Source: CAVSWT01 sp963775245 (lineage in GTDB: Bacteria > Bacteroidota > Ignavibacteria > Ignavibacteriales > Ignavibacteriaceae). Taken from it: a stretch of DNA of 64,000 nucleotides. Under the pieces are notes generated by a model that saw only the letters and a list, made by a program, of their open reading frames with translations, made no database searches and was not told the DNA's origin. The DNA is taken from assembly GCA_963775245.1 (NCBI GenBank), contig CAVZID010000040.1, forward strand, positions 372,001-436,000, given 5' to 3'. The translations under genes and the position numbers were made by a program. Shown one piece after another: positions 25,620 to 33,136 of this stretch; positions within the stretch are counted from its first letter, which is position 1; every line of letters begins with the position of its first letter.

Positions 25620-26123
25620 AATTTTTCCCTTATTTTGTTTGATTAAACTTAATCTCTGTATGTTAAATTAAGTTTAATTTAATGTAACGAAATTATTAAG
25701 TAATACTGAACTAGATTCAATATCTTAATTTAATAATGGTTTATGTCCTGCATCCAAATCTTTCTAAATAACATTACTTCCCCTAACCTCCTCGTAAAGT
25801 GATGCTCATATCAAACATAAAAGCTGTGTTAAAGAGATGTGAACCTTAAAGGTTCGCTCTAGACAAGATTTTATTTTTGAGTGATATATAGATTATTTAT
25901 TTCAAGATTCTCACAAAAAAGAAAATTCAAATTTTAAATGCTTGATTTTATTCAAAATGAAATAGTAGATTTATAAAACTGCCCTTTTTAATTGATTTCA
26001 TAAGTTTAAAATAAATACTTCATGGAATGTTTTTTGTAAAAATTCTTCCATGAAATTAATTTTGATTGCTATAAAGCAATTATTTTTTGTAAGTTTACAA
26101 ATTAAAAATTTAGGTGGAGTCCC
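25620..26123. other. Intergenic region, 504 bp, between a small membrane protein and etfB
   Basis: It holds a perfect 12-bp inverted repeat (ATTAAACTTAAT 25642-25653 with 25667-25678) just upstream of the small membrane protein gene, a possible operator or hairpin. A short GAACC-TTAA-GGTTC-like hairpin lies around 25850. Two dyads sit in the etfB promoter: ATTGCT-ATAA-AGCAAT (26065-26080) and the palindrome at 26086-26101. No ORF longer than about 30 codons looks genuine. Confidence 0.5.
26086..26101. promoter_or_regulatory. Perfect palindrome upstream of etfB, candidate operator
   Basis: TTTGTAA-GT-TTACAAA is a 7+2+7 perfect inverted repeat ending 22 bp before ATG 26124 and just before the AGGTGGA ribosome binding site. 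Its size and position fit a dimeric helix-turn-helix regulator controlling etfB-etfA-acyl-CoA dehydrogenase. Fatty acid oxidation genes are commonly controlled this way; which regulator binds is unknown. Confidence 0.5.
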
Positions 26124-27014
26124 ATGGGGATGCACAGTATAGTACTAGTAAAACAAGTTCCGGATACAGCAAATATTTCCGGTCAAGTTATGAAAGAGGA
26201 TGGAACTGTAAATAGAGCCAAACTTCCAGCCATATTTAATCATGAAGATAGAGTTGCTTTAGAATTAGCACTTCAAATTAAGGATAGAAAAGGCGGTAAT
26301 GTAACAGTTATTACGATGGGCCCGCCAAGAGCATCTGACATTTTAAGAGAATGCTTATTTATGGGAGCTGATGAAGCTGTGTTGATAAGCGACAGAAAAT
26401 TTGCAGGAGCTGATACACTTGCAACGTCTTATGTTCTATCAGAAGCAATTAAAAAAATTGGTGATTACGATTTTATTTTTGCCGGAAGACAAGCTATTGA
26501 CGGAGATACAGCACAAGTCGGTCCGCAGACAGCAGAGAAATTAAATATCCCTCAAATAACTTATGCTGAAGAAATTTTAGAAATCACAGATTCATGTGTA
26601 AGAATCAAAAAGAAAATCGATGGCGGTTATGAAATTCTAGAATCTAAGCTTCCGGTATTAGTTACAGTTTTAAAAGATGCTTGTTTCCCTCGTCCATTTA
26701 AAGCAAAAAGGATAATGGCTTATAAAAACGCCAAAACTTTAATGGAGCTAGAAAAGATAACAGAAGGGAATTCGCTTTTATATATCGACCAGTTGAAAGA
26801 AGAGTACATTTCAAAAAATCTTTATATAAGAACTTTAACTATGGATGATTTAAAGCTTGATGCCGGGAGATGCGGTGTTCATGGCTCACCAACTAAGGTT
26901 CATAAAGTTGAGTCTGTTGTTTTAGCCGGCGGCAATCATGTATCTATAGAGCCGAATAAAACAGGTATAGAAAATTTAATTGATAAATTATTAGAAGACC
27001 ATATATTAGGATAA
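26124..27014 (+). CDS. etfB: Electron transfer flavoprotein beta subunit
   Basis: This 296-residue protein contains the ETF-beta hallmarks IVLVKQVPDTAN near the start, NHEDRVALELALQIKD, and VTVITMGPPRASDILRECL. The segment AGRQAIDGDTAQVGPQTAEK (about residues 117-136) carries a DGDTAQVGP motif that I associate with the clostridial/archaeal ETF branch, many of whose members bifurcate electrons. Mitochondrial-type ETFs differ there. It pairs with EtfA to move electrons between acyl-CoA dehydrogenase and a quinone or NAD-linked acceptor in the cytoplasm. AGGTGGA precedes the start; ATG 26130 is an alternative. The etfA gene follows 6 bp later and an acyl-CoA dehydrogenase gene comes next, so this is a dedicated operon. 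Confidence 0.95.
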   Translation: MGMHSIVLVKQVPDTANISGQVMKEDGTVNRAKLPAIFNHEDRVALELALQIKDRKGGNVTVITMGPPRASDILRECLFMGADEAVLISDRKFAGADTLATSYVLSEAIKKIGDYDFIFAGRQAIDGDTAQVGPQTAEKLNIPQITYAEEILEITDSCVRIKKKIDGGYEILESKLPVLVTVLKDACFPRPFKAKRIMAYKNAKTLMELEKITEGNSLLYIDQLKEEYISKNLYIRTLTMDDLKLDAGRCGVHGSPTKVHKVESVVLAGGNHVSIEPNKTGIENLIDKLLEDHILG

Positions 27015-27020
27015 ATACTT

Positions 27021-28040
27021 ATGGGGAATAACAATAAAGACGTTTGGGTATTCGTTGAGCAAAGAAATGGCAAACCTGCCGATGTAAGTTTCGAGCTTTT
27101 GTCTAAAGGAAGAAAATTAGCTTCAAGTTTAAATGGGAAATTAAAATCAGTTGTTATTGGTAGTGATGTAAAATCAATTGCTGAAGAAACATTTAAGTTT
27201 GGAGCAAGTGAAGCTTTTGTAATTGACAATCCAACACTTGAGCATTATTTAACAATGCCATACAGCAGGATTTTAATAGATTTAATTGAAGCAAATAAAC
27301 CAAGGATAGTGTTGTTTGGTGCAACTGTTATCGGCAGGGATTTAGCTCCAAGAGTTGCATCCCATACAAAAAGCGGATTAACAGCAGACTGTACGAATCT
27401 TGAGATTTCCAATGTCACTTATCTTAAAAAAGAATTTCCTGAATTGCTTCTTCAGATTAGGCCGGCTTTCGGCGGTAATATAATTGCAACTATTATTACG
27501 CCTGATACTGAAGTTCAGATGGCAACTGTTCGTGAAGGTGTAATGAGGATGGAACCACTTGATAAAAGCATAAAAGGAAAGATTACAGAAATTCCCTACG
27601 TAAAAAATGATTTTGATGAAATAATAAAAATAATAGAACAGCATAGACAGGAAAATAAAGTTAACCTTAAAGCAGCACCCATAATTGTTTCTGGAGGATA
27701 TGGAATGGGTTCTGTAGATAACTTTCAACTTATTCATGAACTAGCTGCTGCTATTGGTGGAGAAGTAGCAGGTTCGAGGGCTGCTGTGGATGCTGGTTTT
27801 GTTCCGCCGGAAAGACAGGTTGGGCAAACAGGTGTAACTGTTAGACCAAAACTTTATATAGCTTGCGGCATTTCCGGTGCAATTCAACATAGAGCGGGAA
27901 TGCAGGAATCAAATAAAATAATTGCAATTAACACCGACCCTGAAGCCCCAATATTCGGCGTTGCTCATTATGGAATTATAGGTGATGCAGCACAAATAAT
28001 TCCTATGTTCATTAACGTATTTAAACATAAGCTGAGATAA
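27021..28040 (+). CDS. etfA: Electron transfer flavoprotein alpha subunit
   Basis: This 339-residue protein has an N-terminal ETF alpha/beta domain (WVFVEQRNGKPADVSFELLS, LFGATVIGRDLAPRVA, SGLTADCTNLEI). The C-terminal FAD-binding domain carries the classic GSRAAVDAGFVPPERQVGQT, KLYIACGISGAIQHRAGM and IIAINTDPEAPIFGVAHYGI segments, so the FAD site is complete. It forms a heterodimer with EtfB, encoded 6 bp upstream, and is followed 4 bp later by its likely partner dehydrogenase. No ferredoxin-like extension is present. Confidence 0.96.
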   Translation: MGNNNKDVWVFVEQRNGKPADVSFELLSKGRKLASSLNGKLKSVVIGSDVKSIAEETFKFGASEAFVIDNPTLEHYLTMPYSRILIDLIEANKPRIVLFGATVIGRDLAPRVASHTKSGLTADCTNLEISNVTYLKKEFPELLLQIRPAFGGNIIATIITPDTEVQMATVREGVMRMEPLDKSIKGKITEIPYVKNDFDEIIKIIEQHRQENKVNLKAAPIIVSGGYGMGSVDNFQLIHELAAAIGGEVAGSRAAVDAGFVPPERQVGQTGVTVRPKLYIACGISGAIQHRAGMQESNKIIAINTDPEAPIFGVAHYGIIGDAAQIIPMFINVFKHKLR

Positions 28041-28044
28041 TGAT

Positions 28045-29769
28045 ATGCCAAATTATTTTTTAGACAATCCGGACTTAATTTATCAGTTCGAAAAAATTGA
28101 CCTTAAAGAAGTAGTAGAGCTTACAGAAAATAATTATGAACAGGCTGATAAATTTCCTCATGCTCCGGTTAATTACGAGGATGCAAAAGAAAATTATAGA
28201 AAAGTTCTAGAAGTTGTTGGTGATATTGCCGGCAACTTTATTGCTCCAAGAGCAGCACAAATTGATGAAGAGGGAGCTATTTATAAAAATGGAAAAGTTG
28301 AATACGCAAATGGGACTAAGGAAGCATTAGACATGCTTTCTAAAGCTGAATTGATGGGAATGATTTTACCGAGAGAATATGGCGGATTAAATTTCCCGAC
28401 TACAGTCTACATGATGGCAGTGGAATTAATCTCACGTGCAGAAGCTTCATTAATGAATATATTCGGATTGCAGGATATAGCCAAAACTATTGCTCAATTT
28501 GCAAATGATGTTCAGAAGGAAGAATTCCTCCCTAAATTTTCAACTGGGGAATATACTGGAGCAATGGCATTGACAGAACCGGATGCAGGCTCTGATCTTC
28601 AGGCAATAAAATTAAGTGCTTACCAGGATGAAAAAGGAAATTGGTTTTTACGTGGAGTAAAAAGATTTATTACCAACGGAAATGGGGAAGTTCTTTTAGT
28701 CCTTGCGAGAACTGAACCTGGAACAAAAGACGCACGCGGTTTAAGTATGCTTGTTTGCTATGGCGATGAAACTGTTAAAGTAAGAAGAATAGAACACAAA
28801 CTTGGGATTCACGGCTCACCGACGTGCGAGCTTCAATTTAATGATACACCTGCGCAGTTAGTGGGAACAAGAAGATTTGGTTTGCTAAAATATGTTATTT
28901 TTTTAATGAACCGTGCAAGAGTTGGAATTGGGGCACAATCGCTTGGAATCGCACATCAAGCTTATGTAGAAGCATTAAAGTATGCCAAAGCAAGAGAGCA
29001 ATTTGGAAAACCTATTTATAATCTGCCTGTAATTACTAATATGCTTATTGATATGCGAGTTACAATAGAGGCATATAGAACTTTATTTTATTCTACATGT
29101 CTATGGTTGGATAAAAAAGAAAAATATGAAGATGTTGTCGATAAATTAAAAGCTGAAAAAAAATCCTTCTCAGAAGCAAATGAACAATTAAAAGAAGCTG
29201 TAAAAGTAGTATCATTACTTACACCTATTACAAAATATCTTTTAAGTGAAGCAGCTAATAAAATTACTTATGATGCTTTACAGATTCATGGCGGAACCGG
29301 ATATATGAAAGAGTTCATGGTGGAACGTTTAGCACGTGATGCGAGAATAACAAATATTTATGAAGGTACATCTCAAATGCAGATTGTAGCTGCATCAGGT
29401 GGTGTTATAAATGACGTCTTAGTAGAATATTTTAATGAATGCGAGAAAAAGGAATACAAAGGGAGTCTTGAAAGATTGTTAGATGGGTTAAAAGAAATAC
29501 GTGAGTTATTTTTAGATAGCCTTAAATATGTTAAAGATAAAAAAGATAATGCTTTCCAGGAAGTTGCTTCAAAAGATTTAGTTGAAATGTATTCCTATCT
29601 TTACATCGGCTATCTTTTACTAAATGAAGCTAATGAAGATCAGCATAGAATATTTACAGCAAAGCGATTTATTATTGATTCGCTGTCAAAAGCAAAAAAG
29701 AATGCCGAAGCAATTAAATCGGAATTATATTCAGACATACTTCACGCAGATTCAATTTTAATAAATTAA
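28045..29769 (+). CDS. Acyl-CoA dehydrogenase, long form with C-terminal extension
   Basis: This 574-residue protein is longer than the usual 380-residue enzymes. The core shows ALTEPDAGSDLQAIKLSA for flavin and substrate binding, FITNGNGEVLLVLART, the middle beta domain, GIAHQAYVEALKYAKAREQF, and IHGGTGYMKEFMVERLARDA. IYEGTSQMQ places the catalytic base at Glu440. About 125 residues follow, a helical extension as in the long-form acyl-CoA dehydrogenases. It oxidises acyl-CoA to enoyl-CoA and passes electrons to ETF; the chain length is not predictable. It starts 4 bp after etfA, so dehydrogenase and acceptor are made together. This supports fatty or branched acid oxidation, or the reverse reaction coupled to bifurcation. 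Confidence 0.93.
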   Translation: MPNYFLDNPDLIYQFEKIDLKEVVELTENNYEQADKFPHAPVNYEDAKENYRKVLEVVGDIAGNFIAPRAAQIDEEGAIYKNGKVEYANGTKEALDMLSKAELMGMILPREYGGLNFPTTVYMMAVELISRAEASLMNIFGLQDIAKTIAQFANDVQKEEFLPKFSTGEYTGAMALTEPDAGSDLQAIKLSAYQDEKGNWFLRGVKRFITNGNGEVLLVLARTEPGTKDARGLSMLVCYGDETVKVRRIEHKLGIHGSPTCELQFNDTPAQLVGTRRFGLLKYVIFLMNRARVGIGAQSLGIAHQAYVEALKYAKAREQFGKPIYNLPVITNMLIDMRVTIEAYRTLFYSTCLWLDKKEKYEDVVDKLKAEKKSFSEANEQLKEAVKVVSLLTPITKYLLSEAANKITYDALQIHGGTGYMKEFMVERLARDARITNIYEGTSQMQIVAASGGVINDVLVEYFNECEKKEYKGSLERLLDGLKEIRELFLDSLKYVKDKKDNAFQEVASKDLVEMYSYLYIGYLLLNEANEDQHRIFTAKRFIIDSLSKAKKNAEAIKSELYSDILHADSILIN

Positions 29770-29783
29770 AAGGAGAGAAAGAA

Positions 29784-29993
29784 ATGAATAAATGTTCTGT
29801 AATTTATAGATTGTTTGATGATCATGAAGAAAAACACTACGTTAACAGTAATCTTGATCATCATAAATTAGAAGAGATTGTTGATGAATATAAGCAGCAA
29901 AAAGAAAAAGTTTATGCTAAAGAATTCATTAATTTTCTTTTGAAGTTTGATCCTGAAGCTCATGAAGTAGAAGTAAAAGATTTTTACTTCTAA
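29784..29993 (+). CDS. Small acidic protein after acyl-CoA dehydrogenase, unknown
   Basis: This 69-residue protein has AGGAGAG at good spacing before ATG 29784 and begins 14 bp after the dehydrogenase stop, so it is very probably translated from the same message. It is hydrophilic, with no signal or membrane helix: VIYRLFDDHEEKHYVNSNLD, then a helical EIVDEYKQQKEKVYAKEFIN and an acidic end. No family is recognised. It may be an accessory to the ETF or dehydrogenase genes, but only position supports that. Confidence 0.65.
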   Translation: MNKCSVIYRLFDDHEEKHYVNSNLDHHKLEEIVDEYKQQKEKVYAKEFINFLLKFDPEAHEVEVKDFYF

Positions 29994-30015
29994 TTAAATT
30001 AACTCTTACAATTAT

Positions 30016-33000
30016 TTAGTTTAGAATTATATTATTACAATCCTTCTTGGGATATAATAATTCTTGTACAAGCTGCACTATTTCTTTCTTCATAAAAGGT
30101 TTGGACATATAATGACTGCATCCTTCTGTCAATAGCTTTTCTTTATCGCCAAACATCGCATATCCGGTTAAAGCAACTATAGGCGTATCCTTATAACCTT
30201 CCATTTTTCTAATTTCTTTGGTTACTTCTATTCCGTTTAATCCATTTCCTAAATTTATGTCCATTAAAATTAAAGCATATTTCTTTTGTGAAGCCATAGC
30301 TAAAGCACTTTTACCTTCAGAAGCATATTCAATCTTACATACTTTTTTCAGATAAAGTTCAATAACTTCTTTATTCGTTTCGTTGTCTTCAACCAGCAAA
30401 ACTTCAGGCATGCCATTAGTTTTAAGCTGCCCTAGAATTTTCTGAGGTTCTGATATTTTTGCCATATCATTTTTCCCATTATTATTATTATTATCTTTTC
30501 GCTCAGTTAATGGAATTAATACTATGAACGTTGAGCCTATAGCAGGAGAACTCTCTACCGTGATTTCTCCTTGCATTAAATTTATTATTTTTTTTGAAAT
30601 AGCTAATCCTAATCCGTTGCCTTCAAAGCTCCTTGAAGTTCCTTCGCTTACTTGACGAAAATCTTCAAATATTATTTTTTGTTGTTCTTTGGAAATCCCT
30701 ATGCCGGTATCAGAAATTGAAATTTTACCCCATTGTTTACCATTAAAAATAATTTTATCTATACCTATATTTACTTCGCCTTTATAGGTAAATTTAATAG
30801 CATTATCAATTATATTACTTAACGCATGATTGAGTAATTTCTGATCACCAAGAACAAAAACATCCTCGCTTAAAGGTAAAATATTAAATTCAAGTTTCTT
30901 TGTATCTGCCTGTTCTTTAAATTTGTTATATAAATAATCTGCACTGCTAGCAAGATCTATTGCATCGATATTTAAATTTGCACGATTAGATTCTAGTTGA
31001 GAAAATTCCAAAATTGACTCTAATGTATTAAGCAGCCGCTTTCCGGATTTAATTAGTAAATCTGCCAATTCTCTTTGTTCGTCATTTTCTAATTCTTCTT
31101 TAAGAATTTGTGCAAATCCTAATATCCCGACCATAGGTGTCCGCAGTTCGTGACTCATATTACCTAAAAAGACAGATTTTAAACGACTGGATTCTTCGGC
31201 TTTTTCTTTGGCTTCAATTATTTCATTTTCATATCTTTTTTGATCACTAATATCCTGTTTAATAATCACAAAATTTGTTATAATATTATTATTATCTTTT
31301 ATTGGTGAAATTGTAATGAATTCCCAATATGATGATCTATCTTTTCTATAACTTAAATATTCACCTCTAATTTCTTTACCATTTCTTACAGTCTTTGTAA
31401 TTTCATGCTCGTCATCTGGTAATCCATCTTGAGTGTGTAAAGCACAAGGACGCATACCAAGTAATTCATCGAAGGTATATCCTGTGATTTCGGAACATTT
31501 AGGATTTGAATAAACAATTTTCCCATACCTATCGGTTATTAAAACTGCAGCAGGGCTTTGATCAACTGCGTATGATAGCCTTAGTATTTTTTCTTCTGTA
31601 GTTCTTTGTAAAGTTATATCTTGTGTAGTTGCAATAATTATATTTTGTTCCAAAAGAGATACAAGTGACAATGAAATATTTTTTTTCTCCTGCCCCGGTG
31701 GCGAAATAATGATATCATCACATTTACCACTGAAAGATTTTGAGCTGTGCAACTTGCGTAAAATTTTATAATTGATTCTATCTTTATCATTTTTATCAGG
31801 TAGAACTAAATTAAATAAATCTTTCGTTGTGTCAACCTCTTTATGGGTAACTCCTGTAATTTCTCTAAACTTTGAGTTGGTATAAATTATTTTTCCACTA
31901 TCCATTTCATGTACACTTAAGCCAATTTGAATATTACCTAATACAGTTTCAATAAATCTATTTCGTTCGTTTAATTCTTTCTCAGCTAATTTTTTTTCGG
32001 TTATGTCTCTAGCAATTACATCATAACCAACTATTTTATTATTAATAATTATTAAAGTGTTATTTTGAGCCAGCCAACTTACTTTCCCGGTCTTGGACTT
32101 AAAAGGATATTCCATATAACTATGCTTTTGTTTAGTTATATATTGTTTCATAAGAATATACTTGCAATGATTTTGATGAGATGGAAGGATCAGATCCAAA
32201 TAGCTGACTTCTTTTAATTCTTCCAATGCATATTCAGATATTCTTAAACCTGCAGAATTAACAAATATAAATTGTCCATTTAAATCCATTGTAAAAATTA
32301 TATCTGAAACATTTTCTACTACCTTTCTATATTTCATCTCGGATTCAACTACTTCAAGCGCTGACTGATATTCATCTGTTATATCATGAAAAATTAGGAC
32401 GATCCCATTGAGTAATTTGTTATCATCCAGAAGGGTAGAAATTTTGAATTCAACTATTTTAGTTTTTTTCGACTTAGTAATAATATTTATTTGAGAAGGA
32501 AAGTCAGTGAAAATATTATTTTTAAGAATATTTTCAACTCCTTGTTTTACTAAAGTAATAGCATTTTCATCTTCAATATGAAAAACGTCAAAAATATTTT
32601 TATCGATTGATTCGCTTTCGTCAAAACCGGTTATAAATTTAAATGCATAATTTATAAAATTAATTTTACCGCAGTTGTCTGTTGCAATTACAGCATCACC
32701 AATACTTTTTAAAATAGTAGATAACTTTCTTTCATTTTCTTTAAGTTTTCTCTCCATTTTATATTTATGAACTGCAATTTCTATTGTGGTGTGAAGCTCC
32801 CTTTCTTCAAAAGGTTTTACTATGTAACCGTAAGGCTCAACAACTTTTGCCCGTTCTAATGTTTTGTCATCAGTAAAAGCTGTTAAAAATATAATTGGAA
32901 TTTCATGAAGCTTCTTAATTCTTTTGGCTGCTTCAACCCCATCAAATCCACCTTTAATATTAATATCCATTAATATTAGGTCTGGAACAATTTCAATTGA

Positions 33001-33123
33001 TTTCGAAATCGCTTCTTCACCAGTTGCAACTGCTCCACAAACAGAATAACCTAAATCGTTTAATCTGCTTTTCAATTCCATTGCAACAATGTGCTCATCT
33101 TCAACAATAAGTATCTTGACCAT
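30016..33123 (-). CDS. Hybrid histidine kinase: REC - PAS (x4) - HisKA - HATPase - REC
   Basis: The protein has 1035 residues and no membrane segment. The N-terminal receiver (1-120) has Asp53 in LMDINIKGGFDG. Four PAS-type sensor units follow at about 130-250, 265-380, 385-505 and 515-635 (for example FINYAFKFITGFDE, IIYTNSKFREITGVTH, IVYSNPKCSEITGYTFDELL). HisKA carries His658 in GNMSHELRTPMVGILGF. The HATPase has DNAIKF, DTGIGI and GNGLGLAIS boxes. The C-terminal receiver has Asp955 in LILMDINLGNG. All catalytic and phospho-acceptor residues are present. The order suggests it takes phosphate or a signal at its first receiver, integrates internal PAS signals, and relays to its last receiver. 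It is the last gene of the signalling operon, 13 bp after the previous one. Confidence 0.92.
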   Translation of the reverse strand: MVKILIVEDEHIVAMELKSRLNDLGYSVCGAVATGEEAISKSIEIVPDLILMDINIKGGFDGVEAAKRIKKLHEIPIIFLTAFTDDKTLERAKVVEPYGYIVKPFEERELHTTIEIAVHKYKMERKLKENERKLSTILKSIGDAVIATDNCGKINFINYAFKFITGFDESESIDKNIFDVFHIEDENAITLVKQGVENILKNNIFTDFPSQINIITKSKKTKIVEFKISTLLDDNKLLNGIVLIFHDITDEYQSALEVVESEMKYRKVVENVSDIIFTMDLNGQFIFVNSAGLRISEYALEELKEVSYLDLILPSHQNHCKYILMKQYITKQKHSYMEYPFKSKTGKVSWLAQNNTLIIINNKIVGYDVIARDITEKKLAEKELNERNRFIETVLGNIQIGLSVHEMDSGKIIYTNSKFREITGVTHKEVDTTKDLFNLVLPDKNDKDRINYKILRKLHSSKSFSGKCDDIIISPPGQEKKNISLSLVSLLEQNIIIATTQDITLQRTTEEKILRLSYAVDQSPAAVLITDRYGKIVYSNPKCSEITGYTFDELLGMRPCALHTQDGLPDDEHEITKTVRNGKEIRGEYLSYRKDRSSYWEFITISPIKDNNNIITNFVIIKQDISDQKRYENEIIEAKEKAEESSRLKSVFLGNMSHELRTPMVGILGFAQILKEELENDEQRELADLLIKSGKRLLNTLESILEFSQLESNRANLNIDAIDLASSADYLYNKFKEQADTKKLEFNILPLSEDVFVLGDQKLLNHALSNIIDNAIKFTYKGEVNIGIDKIIFNGKQWGKISISDTGIGISKEQQKIIFEDFRQVSEGTSRSFEGNGLGLAISKKIINLMQGEITVESSPAIGSTFIVLIPLTERKDNNNNNGKNDMAKISEPQKILGQLKTNGMPEVLLVEDNETNKEVIELYLKKVCKIEYASEGKSALAMASQKKYALILMDINLGNGLNGIEVTKEIRKMEGYKDTPIVALTGYAMFGDKEKLLTEGCSHYMSKPFMKKEIVQLVQELLYPKKDCNNIILN

Positions 33124-33136
33124 TTTCTATTTCACT

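Noticed and set aside
25847..25868. GAACC-TTAA-GGTTC hairpin as part of a tRNA-like or attachment site
   Set aside because: The stem is only about 5 bp and no acceptor stem or other arms are present.
26051..26143. 30-codon frame starting at 26051 that runs into etfB in another frame
   Set aside because: It overlaps the candidate operator and the etfB start, and has no ribosome binding site.
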